Notes: a model not told the origin generated them from the letters alone. A stretch of DNA of 38,311 nucleotides from CAZEHS01 sp964649745 (GCA_964649745.1 CAZYQI010000030.1:1-38311), one strand, 5' to 3'. Counted from the first letter of the stretch, positions 24,928 through 32,730 are shown. A program made the numbers and translations.

Positions 24928-24936
24928 TGATATAAT
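24928..24936 (+). promoter_or_regulatory. Extended -10 promoter of the pentapeptide-MFS pair
   Basis: TGATATAAT at 24928-24936 is a perfect extended -10 element, 35 nt before the ATG at 24972. The best -35-like hexamer (TTGAAC 24904-24909) is 21 bp away, too far to count. On the opposite strand TATAAT (from 24882-24887) may serve the MBL-fold gene. Confidence 0.6.
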
Positions 24937-24971
24937 ACTCTCTGGCAGGCACCGAATAAAGGAGACTGAAA

Positions 24972-25553
24972 ATGAATGGATTTTTAGAAAAAACCTATGA
25001 GGGTGACGTGTTCACTGATATGAACTCGGATTTTTCCGCAGGGACCGGCATTGAATTTTACAACTGTCATTTTCTGCGATGTGACTTCACCTCTGTTGAT
25101 TTCTCATACTCGCGATTTGAAAAATGCATCTTTGAGAACTGCAATCTGTCGTTGACGCGTTTTTTCGACAGCCGCCTTCTGGGACTGGAGTTCGTCCAGT
25201 GCAAGCTGGAGGGGATTTCCTTCGACAAATGTGATTCCTTTGCGCTCAGCATCGGCTTTAACAGCTGCCGCATAAGCAATTGCAACTTTACAAAGCTGAA
25301 TCTGAAGAAAACAAAGTTCGCCGATTGTGATATCCTGGAAACGGATTTCATCAGCGCACAGCTCTCGGAGGCGGATTTCAGCGGTTCATCCCTGGCAGGG
25401 AGCACCTTTGAAAACTGTGACCTCACCAAGGCGGTCTTTACCAGTGCCCGACATTACAGGATAAACCCGCAGATTAACAAGGTTAAAAAAGCGAGGTTTT
25501 CGATACCGGAAGTCGTGGGTCTCCTCAGCACCCTGGATATTGTCATCGAATGA
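24972..25553 (+). CDS. Pentapeptide repeat protein, Qnr-like
   Basis: Right-handed quadrilateral beta-helix protein built from A(D/N)LXX-type pentapeptides across about residues 20-160, with strings such as CDFTSVDFSYSRFEKCIFENCNLS and ADFSGSSLAGSTFENCDLTKAVF. The end, HYRINPQINKVKKARFSIPEVVGLLSTLDIVIE, has the shape of the C-terminus of Qnr-type proteins. Qnr and MfpA mimic DNA and protect gyrase and topoisomerase IV from quinolones, but most chromosomal relatives are untested. At 193 residues it is shorter than Qnr by roughly 20. It is 18 nt upstream of an efflux pump gene, suggesting a shared protective role. Confidence 0.85.
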   Translation: MNGFLEKTYEGDVFTDMNSDFSAGTGIEFYNCHFLRCDFTSVDFSYSRFEKCIFENCNLSLTRFFDSRLLGLEFVQCKLEGISFDKCDSFALSIGFNSCRISNCNFTKLNLKKTKFADCDILETDFISAQLSEADFSGSSLAGSTFENCDLTKAVFTSARHYRINPQINKVKKARFSIPEVVGLLSTLDIVIE

Positions 25554-25571
25554 CGGAAAGGGTAGAATCCA

Positions 25572-26957
25572 ATGCAGGTTAATAAAAAAGCGGTATTTGC
25601 CATTGCCATACTGGGGTCCTTCATAGGGCCGTATACCGGTTCCTCTGTGAACGTGGCCCTGCCCACCATTGGCAAGGAGTTGTCCATGAGCACGCTTCAG
25701 CTGGGCTGGGTGCAGCTGGCCTATCTTCTTGCAACGGCAATGTGCATACTTCCCCTTGGACGAACAGCCGATATGCTGGGCCGTAAAAGGGTGCTTTTAT
25801 GGGGCACTCTCTCCTTCATGGTCATGTCACTCCTCTGCAGTGCCTCGGTCAATGCGGTCATGCTCATTGCCAGCCGCACGCTGCAGGGGATATGCGGTGC
25901 AGCCATGGCCGTTTCCATCGTCGCCATGGTAAGCTCCGCGTTTCCTCCCGGAGAGCGGGGAAGCGTTCTTGGTCTTACTGCAGCGGCAACCTACACGGGT
26001 CTTTCGGCCGGCCCTTTTCTGGGAGGGGTTCTGACCGGTCAATTGGGGTGGAGAAGTGTGTTTTGGGTCATTATACCGATTTGCCTGACCATGGGATTTC
26101 TTCTCATACAATTGAAGCAGGAATGGAAAGAGGATGAAAACGAGCCCTTCGATGGCAAGGGGGCTGTGATATACGGTACAGGAATCCTGTGTCTGATGGG
26201 GGGACTGACACTGATCACAGAGCCAAAGGGGCTGTTGATTCTGGCTCTGGGAGTTACGGCACTTTTGCTTTTTTGGCATATAGAAAAGCGGACAGAAACC
26301 CCCATGCTGGACATCCGGCTTCTGAGCTTGAATCCGGTGGTGCTGTATTCCTCAGTGGCAGCTCTTGTCAATTACTGTGCAACCTTTTCAGTGGGCTACC
26401 TTCTCAGTCTTCAAATGCAGTCGGTGATGGGGTACAGTCCTCAGCTGGCCGGACTGGTCCTTGTTTCTCAACCGGTTATACAAGCCTTGGTTTCTCCCGT
26501 CGCAGGAAGGCTGTCCGACCGGTATGATGCCGGGGTTGTCGCATCTGCGGGGATGGCATTGACCACCTTGGGGCTGGCTGCTTTTGCGGTTATGCCTTCG
26601 GACCGGGTGGAGCTGATGATTCTTGTGCTGGGACTGATGGGTTTGGGGCTTGCCCTATTCGTATCTCCGAACACAAATGCCATCATGAATGCTGTTGAAA
26701 AGCGTCATTACGGGGCGGCCTCCGGAATATTGGGCACTGCCCGTTCTTTGGGGCAAGCCTTCAGCATGGGACTTACCGCCCTGGTTATGACGCTGTTCAT
26801 GGGGAACGGGGTAATGAGTCCTGCTTCCCAGCATACGTTTACGGTCAGCTACCATGTGAACTTCGGGTTGATGACAGTTCTTTGCTTTATCGGGATATTT
26901 GCATCCCTTGCCAGACGAAAAGACCGATTGAATGGCGATAAAGCACCAAAAAATTAA
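25572..26957 (+). CDS. MFS drug transporter, DHA2 (14-TM) type
   Basis: Proton-coupled efflux pump of the EmrB/QacA group. The N-terminal helix has GPYTGSSVNVALPTIGKEL, the typical DHA2 opening. Motif A is GRTADMLGRKRV and motif C is GLSAGPFLGGVLTGQLGWRSVFWV. The hydrophobicity pattern over 461 residues is compatible with 12-14 membrane helices. The substrate is unknown; the QacA/EmrB group includes pumps for dyes, quaternary amines and antibiotics. It starts 18 nt after the Qnr-like gene in the same direction, with no terminator between, so they are probably one operon. Confidence 0.9.
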   Translation: MQVNKKAVFAIAILGSFIGPYTGSSVNVALPTIGKELSMSTLQLGWVQLAYLLATAMCILPLGRTADMLGRKRVLLWGTLSFMVMSLLCSASVNAVMLIASRTLQGICGAAMAVSIVAMVSSAFPPGERGSVLGLTAAATYTGLSAGPFLGGVLTGQLGWRSVFWVIIPICLTMGFLLIQLKQEWKEDENEPFDGKGAVIYGTGILCLMGGLTLITEPKGLLILALGVTALLLFWHIEKRTETPMLDIRLLSLNPVVLYSSVAALVNYCATFSVGYLLSLQMQSVMGYSPQLAGLVLVSQPVIQALVSPVAGRLSDRYDAGVVASAGMALTTLGLAAFAVMPSDRVELMILVLGLMGLGLALFVSPNTNAIMNAVEKRHYGAASGILGTARSLGQAFSMGLTALVMTLFMGNGVMSPASQHTFTVSYHVNFGLMTVLCFIGIFASLARRKDRLNGDKAPKN

Positions 26958-27031
26958 GCCCTTTAGCCGCAGATGAGGGCGTATGAAGGGTGTATCGCTG
27001 TTCTTTTAAAACATCAGAGAAAGAGAAAACT

Positions 27032-27757
27032 ATGAGAATCGAAAAATGGCATGAAAAACATCTTCTTATTGATATGCGCAAAGCTGTCGAGGAATTCGGC
27101 ATGATAAAACCGGGAAGCCGCATTCTTATCGGCATATCGGGAGGAAAGGACAGCATCGCCATGGGCCTGGGCCTTGAGATGCTGAAAACCTGGTTGAGCA
27201 TCCCCTTTGAAACGGTGTGGGTACATCTGGATTATGGCGCCGGAGGGAATGCGGCTCCCTTAAAGGAATGGCTGGCTGGACACGGCGTCGATCTGAAGGT
27301 GGAACCGACGGATATCTGGCAGGCAGTGGAGAACAGAGAAGGGGGCAGCCCCTGCTATATGTGTGCCAAGCTCCGCCGTGGGGCTCTGGCCAGGATGATG
27401 GACAAGTACGGCTGCAACTGCATGGCCATGGGACACCACAGTGACGACGCCCTGGCGACCTTATGGATGAACCTGCTGCACAACGGAAGGTTCAGAACCT
27501 TCCATCCGGTTTCAGTGGAAAAAGAGAGCGGACGCACCACGATCCGCCCCTTGATCTACTGCAAGGAAAGCAAAATCAAGCTGATCCGTGACCGTATCGG
27601 ATTCCCCCCTGCACCGTGGGCGTGTCCCCACGAGGGGGATACCGAGCGGTCCCGCACTGCAGCCATGCGGGAAAGACTGAGGCAGGAGATGCCAAATCTG
27701 GACGATCAGCTGATTCAAGCGTTAAAGCATGTTTCAGATGAAGACAGATGGGTGTAA
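27032..27757 (+). CDS. TtcA-type tRNA thiolation protein
   Basis: PP-loop ATPase of the TtcA/TtuA group, which uses an Fe-S cluster to thiolate tRNA (in TtcA, cytidine 32). The ATP loop is SGGKDS at residues 36-41. The cluster-binding cysteines are C108 and C111 (SPCYMCAKLRR) and C198 (APWACPHEG). GHHSDDALATLWMNLLHNGR is the conserved middle segment. The 241-residue length is normal. ATG 27032 is preferred; an in-frame GTG at 26990 adds 14 residues with no better ribosome binding site. Such proteins are often confused with TilS, which lacks these cysteines. A strong terminator follows. Confidence 0.85.
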   Translation: MRIEKWHEKHLLIDMRKAVEEFGMIKPGSRILIGISGGKDSIAMGLGLEMLKTWLSIPFETVWVHLDYGAGGNAAPLKEWLAGHGVDLKVEPTDIWQAVENREGGSPCYMCAKLRRGALARMMDKYGCNCMAMGHHSDDALATLWMNLLHNGRFRTFHPVSVEKESGRTTIRPLIYCKESKIKLIRDRIGFPPAPWACPHEGDTERSRTAAMRERLRQEMPNLDDQLIQALKHVSDEDRWV

Positions 27758-27795
27758 AAAATCTCACTTTGCGAATTTCTCAAAGTGAGATTTTT
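27758..27795 (+). terminator. Terminator after the ttcA-like gene
   Basis: A 14-bp stem (27758-27771 with 27781-27794) with a 9-nt loop is followed by T residues to 27795. It directly abuts the stop codon. The A-run on the 5' side makes it potentially bidirectional. Confidence 0.9.
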
Positions 27796-27828
27796 GTTGT
27801 TTTAAAGCCCGGTGAGAAGTTCGTCATC

Positions 27829-27944
27829 TTGTCATTGCGAGCGCAGTGCGGCAATCTCTCCCTTGGATTGTTGCGAACAGGTTATAAAATCGATAAAAAC
27901 ATGCAGGGAGAGATTGCCACGTCGCTGTGCTCCTCGCAATGACA
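27829..27944. repeat. Inverted repeat, family C (GTCATTGCGAG type)
   Basis: The left arm contains GTCATTGCGAGCGCAGTGCG followed by GCAATCTCTCCC; the right arm contains GGGAGAGATTGCC and ends CTCGCAATGACAGG. These are near-perfect complements around a 43-nt centre. The GTCATTGCGAG motif is a dispersed intergenic repeat seen in several unrelated bacterial groups. It occupies much of the 365-nt gap between the ttcA-like gene and the desulfidase-like gene and carries no gene. Confidence 0.85.
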
Positions 27945-27967
27945 GGCAAAAGAGCACATGTTGACTA

Positions 27968-28001
27968 CCGCTAAAGCGGCAAACGCTATCTCAAAATGAG
28001 A
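27968..28001 (+). promoter_or_regulatory. Two dyads, candidate enhancer sites
   Basis: CCGCT-AA-AGCGG (27968-27979) and TCTCA-AAA-TGAGA (27989-28001) lie about 90-120 nt upstream of the predicted sigma-54 start site, the usual position for binding sites of sigma-54 activators. Assigning them as enhancers is an inference. Confidence 0.4.
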
Positions 28002-28063
28002 CGTGTTTTTAAGCCGAATCCTGGAGAGCTTGTAAACAGGGGGTTATAGTGATGCATCCACTT

Positions 28064-28078
28064 TGGCACGAAGCTTGC
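28064..28078 (+). promoter_or_regulatory. Sigma-54 (-24/-12) promoter
   Basis: TGGCACG at 28064-28070 and TTGC at 28075-28078 match the sigma-54 consensus TGGCAC-N5-TTGC exactly, with the required spacing, and the base before them is also T. The start site would be near 28090, 20 nt before the GGAGGG ribosome binding site of the gene at 28123. No comparable sigma-A promoter is visible there. Confidence 0.85.
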
Positions 28079-28122
28079 GTAACAAATAGTCATTGAGAAA
28101 CACGATACCTGGAGGGAATCCT

Positions 28123-29421
28123 ATGAACCTTAAAACCAGCATTATCGAGACCTTGCGCAAGGAAGTGGTACCGGCAACGGGCTGTACAGAACCGGTGGCC
28201 ATCGCCCTTGCCGCGGCTAGAGCAGCGGAACTGATCCAAGGGGAAGAAACAAAAAAAATGCAGATATATATCAGCCCCAATGTTTTCAAGAATGGCATGG
28301 GTGTTGGAATTCCAAACAGCAAACGAACGGGTCTGGATATGGCCGCAGCCCTTGGGATGGCCCTTGCAGATTCATCAAAGGGTCTGAAGCTGCTTTCCGG
28401 TATCACTCCGGAGGTTTTTAACACTGCGGAGAAGATGTTGGAAGAACGATGTGTCACCGTTCATTTGGCAGATACCGATGAAAAAATACTGATCGAGGCC
28501 AGAGTTTCTACCACCGAGCACAGTGCTGTTGCCATTATCCAAGGACGGCACGACTTTTTCACCCACATCTCTCTGGACGGGGAAGTCATTCTGGAGAACA
28601 GCATGACGGTGTCCGCTCAGGAGGATCCGGCGGAGATGGTTTACGGAAGTACCATTGAACAGCTGGTTAAGACCATTGAAACCATTGATTATACGGATAT
28701 CGCGTTCCTGTTGGATGGAATGGCCATGAATATAGCTGTAGCAGACTACGGCCTGGCAAACCGATCCGGCCTGGCTGTGGGGGCAACCCTTAACGATCAG
28801 GTGGATAACGGCCTGATAGCCTGCGATATGATCAATCTGGCAACCATCATGACGGCTTCTGCATCGGATGCCCGGATGGCGGGGGTCAATCTGTCGGTTA
28901 TGAGTTCCAACGGCAGCGGTAACAACGGGCTCACAGCGGTTCTTCCCCTGGCGGCATACCAGCATTTCTTTAAAACAGAACCGGAACGGATGGCAAAGGC
29001 TCTGGCCATAAGCCATATCATCAATTGTTATATCAAGAAGCGGATAGGCCGGTTGTCCTCCATGTGCGGTTGCTCCATTGCAGCTGCAACCGGTGCGGGG
29101 GCGGCCATATCCTGGCTCATGGATGGGCGTATGGAATATATCAACAGCACCATCCAGAACATGATCGCCAATGTCAGCGGAATGATCTGTGACGGAGCCA
29201 AGGAAGGGTGTGCCCTGAAGCTTTCCACCTCGGCTTCCGTTGCTGTTAAGTCGGCTCTCCTGGGTAATGGCCATTGTACGGTTCCTGCTCATAACGGCAT
29301 CATCGGAAGAACTGTGGAGGAAACCATTGAGAACCTCGGTCGTGTCAGTAATGAAGGGATGATGATAACCGATCAGATCATCCTTAAAATCATGTCAGGA
29401 ATGGTGGATGCATCACATTGA
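28123..29421 (+). CDS. L-cysteine desulfidase / serine dehydratase alpha-like Fe-S enzyme
   Basis: Member of the UPF0597/CyuA family, related to the alpha part of Fe-S L-serine dehydratase. Characterised members break L-cysteine into pyruvate, ammonia and sulfide. Candidate active-site or cluster cysteines are C21 (ATGCTEP), C315 and C317 (SSMCGCSIAAATGAG), C356 and C363 (MICDGAKEGCALK). SSNGSGNNGLTAVLPL is another family block. The 432-residue length is normal. ATG 28123 has GGAGGGAA upstream. It is preceded by a perfect sigma-54 promoter and is monocistronic, with the next promoter overlapping its stop codon. Serine or another thiol substrate cannot be excluded. Confidence 0.88.
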   Translation: MNLKTSIIETLRKEVVPATGCTEPVAIALAAARAAELIQGEETKKMQIYISPNVFKNGMGVGIPNSKRTGLDMAAALGMALADSSKGLKLLSGITPEVFNTAEKMLEERCVTVHLADTDEKILIEARVSTTEHSAVAIIQGRHDFFTHISLDGEVILENSMTVSAQEDPAEMVYGSTIEQLVKTIETIDYTDIAFLLDGMAMNIAVADYGLANRSGLAVGATLNDQVDNGLIACDMINLATIMTASASDARMAGVNLSVMSSNGSGNNGLTAVLPLAAYQHFFKTEPERMAKALAISHIINCYIKKRIGRLSSMCGCSIAAATGAGAAISWLMDGRMEYINSTIQNMIANVSGMICDGAKEGCALKLSTSASVAVKSALLGNGHCTVPAHNGIIGRTVEETIENLGRVSNEGMMITDQIILKIMSGMVDASH

Positions 29422-29446
29422 CTTTTTACTGCGTATTCTCTAGAAT
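29418..29446 (+). promoter_or_regulatory. Sigma-A promoter of hpt
   Basis: TTGACT (29418-29423, overlapping the stop codon of the preceding gene) and TAGAAT (29441-29446) are spaced by 17 bp. The start site near 29453 leaves a leader of about 57 nt. Confidence 0.75.
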
Positions 29447-29509
29447 AGATAGCATCCCCGTGGTTGCTTTAGCGTGCGGGTGAAAATCCATTGCGGGAGG
29501 AATATCGCT

Positions 29510-30043
29510 GTGAGCATTGAAAACAAACGCAGAGAAACCCTGTTTACGCGGGCGGAAATCAATCATAGAGTAGCGGAGATGGGCAAGGAGTTCACAGGCA
29601 TGTATCAGGGCGGGAACCTCCTGGTGATTTCACTTATGAAGGGAAGCTTCATCTTTGCGGCGGATCTGGTTCGTGAAATCGACCTTCCGGTTCATATAGA
29701 GTTTATGACCACCTCCAGCTATGGACACGGAGAAACCTCCTCAGGAAAAGTGGAGATGATACAAGACCTAAAGCTGATGGATCTTGAAGGCTATGATGTT
29801 CTGGTGGTGGATGATATCTGCGATTCCGGCATCACCATGAAGGCGGTTGTGGAGCATCTGAAAGCCCGGCGACCGGATTCCATCCGTTCCTGTGTCCTAT
29901 TGGACAAACCCAGCCGACGGACAGCGGATTTCGTGCCGGATTTCATCGGCTTCACCATTCCGGATAAATTCATTGTGGGATATGGCCTGAACTACGGAGA
30001 TCATTTCCGGAACATACCGTATATCTTTGCGTTTGTGGATTGA
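29510..30043 (+). CDS. hpt: Hypoxanthine phosphoribosyltransferase
   Basis: Type I phosphoribosyltransferase of purine salvage that converts hypoxanthine (and usually guanine) to the nucleotide with PRPP. The PRPP loop VLVVDDICDSGITM is at about residues 97-110, SLMKGSFIFAADL is the pyrophosphate-loop region, and DFIGFTIPDKFIVGYGLNYGDHFRN is the C-terminal purine-binding segment typical of bacterial Hpt. The start is GTG 29510, with GGGAGGA just upstream; an in-frame GTG at 29474 lacks a ribosome binding site. Length 177 residues is normal. It has its own promoter and a bidirectional terminator. Confidence 0.95.
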   Translation: MSIENKRRETLFTRAEINHRVAEMGKEFTGMYQGGNLLVISLMKGSFIFAADLVREIDLPVHIEFMTTSSYGHGETSSGKVEMIQDLKLMDLEGYDVLVVDDICDSGITMKAVVEHLKARRPDSIRSCVLLDKPSRRTADFVPDFIGFTIPDKFIVGYGLNYGDHFRNIPYIFAFVD

Positions 30044-30077
30044 TAACAGAGTCCGTTGTGTTGCATAACAATGACGC

Positions 30078-30115
30078 AAAAAAGCACTTGAGTGGTTTCC
30101 CGCTCAAGTGCTTTT
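30078..30115. terminator. Bidirectional terminator between hpt and dapH
   Basis: AAAAGCACTTGAG (30080-30092) pairs with CTCAAGTGCTTTT (30103-30115), a perfect 13-bp stem with a 10-nt loop. A/T runs on both sides allow it to end hpt (plus) and dapH (minus). Confidence 0.88.
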
Positions 30116-30130
30116 ACGTTAATCGTCCGT

Positions 30131-30850
30131 CTATTTTCTCAAATCGTCCAGCAGCTGCGTCTTTTCCTCCGTGCGCTCATCCTTGTCCTTGATGATGCGG
30201 GCGGGGGCGCCGGCAACCACCACGCCGGGAGGCACATCCTGGGTGACCACGGCACCGGCGGCAACCACCGAACCCTTACCAACCCGGACCCCTTCCAGAA
30301 CCACTGCGTTGGAGCCGATCATCACATCATCCTCAATGATAACGGGAGTAGCGCTGGGAGGCTCCAACACGCCGGCAAGAACAGCGCCGGCACCCACGTG
30401 AACCCGTTTCCCGCAGGCAACCCTGGCTCCAAGAACGGCGTTCATATCCACCATGGTGCCCTCATCGATGGAGCTCCCGATGTTGAGAACGGCTCCCATC
30501 ATGACAACACAGTTGGCCCCAATGCTGACGCGGTCACGGATATAGGCGCCGGGCTCAATTCGGGCATTGATCTTTTTCAGGTCCAGCAGGGGAATGGCGG
30601 AGTTTCGGCGGTCGTTTTCAAGAACGGCATCCGTAATCTTGGCCGCATGTTCTTCAAGGAAGGCCTCGATGTCTGCGGCATCGCCGAAAAGGATGGAAAA
30701 GCCGGCCTCTCCGAAGATCTTAATTTCGGGATGTGAAAGGCCTTCAAGGTTTCCTTTAACGTAAGCCTTCACCGGCGTCACTTTTTTCGCATCTTTAATG
30801 AAACGGGCAATCTCATAAGGATTGGTCATATCGTACTGGTTACTGTTCAT
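30131..30850 (-). CDS. dapH: Tetrahydrodipicolinate N-acetyltransferase
   Basis: Transfers acetyl from acetyl-CoA to tetrahydrodipicolinate, committing lysine and diaminopimelate synthesis to the acetylated branch. The N-terminal domain (about residues 1-85) and the left-handed beta-helix hexapeptide repeats (IEPGAYIRDRVSIGANCVVMMGAVLNIGSSIDEGTMVDMNAVLGARV) match DapH, not the longer succinyl enzyme DapD. The C-terminal AGAPARIIKDKDERTEEKTQ is typical. The start at 30850 has AGAGAGG upstream; a frame reaching 30934 crosses a repeat arm. It is third in the minus-strand order dapA-dapB-dapH, separated from dapB by a family B repeat. Length 239 residues fits. Confidence 0.93.
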   Translation of the reverse strand: MNSNQYDMTNPYEIARFIKDAKKVTPVKAYVKGNLEGLSHPEIKIFGEAGFSILFGDAADIEAFLEEHAAKITDAVLENDRRNSAIPLLDLKKINARIEPGAYIRDRVSIGANCVVMMGAVLNIGSSIDEGTMVDMNAVLGARVACGKRVHVGAGAVLAGVLEPPSATPVIIEDDVMIGSNAVVLEGVRVGKGSVVAAGAVVTQDVPPGVVVAGAPARIIKDKDERTEEKTQLLDDLRK

Positions 30851-30904
30851 AATTACCTCTCTGGGGTTAGAATGTTGATGGGTATTGAGGAAAAAACTTA
30901 ACCT

Positions 30905-31062
30905 TTTGCCGCAGATGGCGCAGATGAAGTGCAATGGGTTTAACCGAATTAGTGGGTTTTGAACTCATGATGTAACTTTTGTGATCCACCAACTTTACTA
31001 ATAAAGAACATGTGACGGGTACGTGATTATCCATTGCTTTTCATCTGCGACATCTGCGGCTA
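30905..31062. repeat. Inverted repeat, family B (GCCGCAGAT type)
   Basis: The left arm 30908-30937 (GCCGCAGATGGCGCAGATGA, then a gap and GCAATGG) is complementary to the right arm 31031-31060 (CCATTGC, then TCATCTGCGACATCTGCGGC), about 30 nt per arm with few mismatches. GCAGAT recurs at 9-nt spacing within an arm. The 93-nt centre is unique. It lies between dapB and dapH in the same operon. A partial left arm (TTTAGCCGCAGATGA) also stands at about 26965-26979, just after the MFS gene. Confidence 0.85.
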
Positions 31063-31083
31063 GAGGTTTTGATCTTGTTCATT

Positions 31084-31833
31084 CTATTTCAGTACATCCT
31101 TCATACTGTAAAGCCCGGGCTTTTGTTTAATAAGAAATTGTGCAGCCCGTACGGCTCCGTTGGCAAACACGGCGCGGCTGAGAGCGGTGTGGTTGATTTC
31201 AATGATCTCGTCTTTGCCGGCGAAGATAACGCTGTGCTCCCCTACGATGGTGCCGCCCCGGATGGCGTGGATACCGATTTCCTCGGGTTTGCGCTTGCAG
31301 TCGTTGCCCTGACGGCCATAGGAGTATTCTCTGTGCTCAGGAACCGCATCCTTGGCAGCCGTTGCCAGCATGAGGGCGGTGCCGCTGGGGGCATCCACCT
31401 TGCGGTTATGGTGCTTTTCAATAATCTCAATGTCATAGTCTGCATAAAGTGTTTGAGCTGCGCGAGCAACCAGGTCCAACAGCAGATTCACCCCAACTGA
31501 CATGTTGCCGGAACGGAGCAGGGGAACTGTATCAGAAAGTTGGCTAATCCGTTCAATCTGAGTCTCGGATATGCCGGTGGTACACACTACGGCAGGGGTT
31601 GCTGTGGCTTCACAATAATCCAGCAGGGCATCGACGGCGCTATGGTGGGAAAAATCAATGATGACATCGGCCTTTTCAGTAACGGAACTCCAATCGGCAT
31701 AAACAGGGAAGCCAGGATTTTTATCGGCAAAGCGGTCTACCCCTGCCACAATGACAGCATCCGGAACCTGCTTCAATGCGTCGTAAACATGGCGCCCCAT
31801 TTCGCCCTGAATGCCGGATATGATAACCTTCAT
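31084..31833 (-). CDS. dapB: 4-hydroxy-tetrahydrodipicolinate reductase
   Basis: NAD(P)H-dependent reductase that forms tetrahydrodipicolinate. The nucleotide-binding start is VIISGIQGEMGRHV, the catalytic block is IIEKHHNRKVDAPSGTALML with H141, H142 and K145, and TTGISETQIERI and GNMSVGVNLLLDLV are the other family motifs. Length 249 residues is typical. The ATG at 31833 has AAGGAGAT upstream on the minus strand. It starts 15 nt after the dapA stop, so the two are co-transcribed. Confidence 0.96.
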   Translation of the reverse strand: MKVIISGIQGEMGRHVYDALKQVPDAVIVAGVDRFADKNPGFPVYADWSSVTEKADVIIDFSHHSAVDALLDYCEATATPAVVCTTGISETQIERISQLSDTVPLLRSGNMSVGVNLLLDLVARAAQTLYADYDIEIIEKHHNRKVDAPSGTALMLATAAKDAVPEHREYSYGRQGNDCKRKPEEIGIHAIRGGTIVGEHSVIFAGKDEIIEINHTALSRAVFANGAVRAAQFLIKQKPGLYSMKDVLK

Positions 31834-31848
31834 GTTGATCTCCTTATT

Positions 31849-32730
31849 TTAGAGCAGGCCGGCAGCCTTCATTTCGGAAGAAAGCCGTGCCAGTGTGTTA
31901 TCCGCCATATCGGTGAGAGGGAGCCGGAGAGGGCCGACGTCTTTACCCATCAGGTTCAGTGCTGTCTTGACGGGGATGGGGTTGGATTCACAAAACAAGG
32001 AATCAATCAGCGGCTTAAGATCCATCTGTAGCTTTCTGGAGGAAGCAATATCGCCGTTTAGGAAGGTCATAACCATGTCATGGGTTTCCCGAGGCTTGAT
32101 GTTGGCGACAACGGAGATGACGCCCTGTCCGCCCATGGAAAGCAGAGGAACCACCATTTCGTCGTTGCCGGAATACATGGCGAAACCCTCCGGGATAAGC
32201 CGTGCTATTTCCACCACTTGGGCGATGTTGCCGCTGGCCTCCTTGATTCCCGCGATGTTGGGATGCTTGGCAAGCTCGGCCACCGTTGCAGGTTCAATGT
32301 TCACCCCGGTTCGTCCGGGTACGCTGTAAAGGATGATGGGGATGCTTACGGCATCGGCAATGGCGGTGAAGTTAGCGATAAGTCCCTTTTGGGTCGGCTT
32401 ATTGTAGTAGGGGGTAACCACCAGCAGGGCATCGGCTCCCAGTTTCTCGGCCTCCTTGCTCAGCCATACGCCATACGCGGTATCGTTGCTGCCCGTGCCG
32501 GCAATAACCGGAACTCTGCCCGCGGCAGTCTTGATGACATGCTCAATAACAGCCAGATGCTCATCGTTGTCCAAGGTTGAGGATTCCCCAGTGGTTCCGC
32601 ACGCGACAATGGCGTCTGTTCCCTGGGAAATCTGCCACTCCACCAATTCGGCCAGCTTTTCGTAATTCACGCTTCCATCGGGATGAAAAGGGGTTACCAA
32701 TGCGACTGCAGAGCCTTTGAATAAGGCCAT
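31849..32730 (-). CDS. dapA: 4-hydroxy-tetrahydrodipicolinate synthase
   Basis: Class I aldolase that condenses pyruvate with aspartate semialdehyde at the start of the lysine branch. The Schiff-base lysine is K163 in IAGIKEASGN; Y135 (LYSVPGRTG), R140 and T46/T47 (ACGTTGES) complete the active site. The protein is 293 residues, the normal length. The ATG at 32730 has AGGAGGAAA upstream. It is the first gene of dapA-dapB-dapH; the promoter region upstream holds a 36-bp palindrome and no lysine riboswitch that I can see. Confidence 0.96.
   Translation of the reverse strand: MALFKGSAVALVTPFHPDGSVNYEKLAELVEWQISQGTDAIVACGTTGESSTLDNDEHLAVIEHVIKTAAGRVPVIAGTGSNDTAYGVWLSKEAEKLGADALLVVTPYYNKPTQKGLIANFTAIADAVSIPIILYSVPGRTGVNIEPATVAELAKHPNIAGIKEASGNIAQVVEIARLIPEGFAMYSGNDEMVVPLLSMGGQGVISVVANIKPRETHDMVMTFLNGDIASSRKLQMDLKPLIDSLFCESNPIPVKTALNLMGKDVGPLRLPLTDMADNTLARLSSEMKAAGLL

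Noticed and set aside
28030..28050. Sigma-A promoter TTGTAA / TATAGT before the desulfidase-like gene
   Set aside because: The hexamers are only 9 bp apart, too close for a functional sigma-A promoter; the sigma-54 site explains the gene better.
28375..29292. 305-codon open frame on the minus strand opposite the desulfidase-like gene
   Set aside because: The plus-strand protein is strongly conserved in pattern; the antisense product is histidine/glycine-rich without recognisable domains, a usual shadow.
30092..30736. 214-codon plus-strand open frame opposite dapH
   Set aside because: It mirrors the hexapeptide repeats of dapH and begins inside the terminator region; no ribosome binding site.
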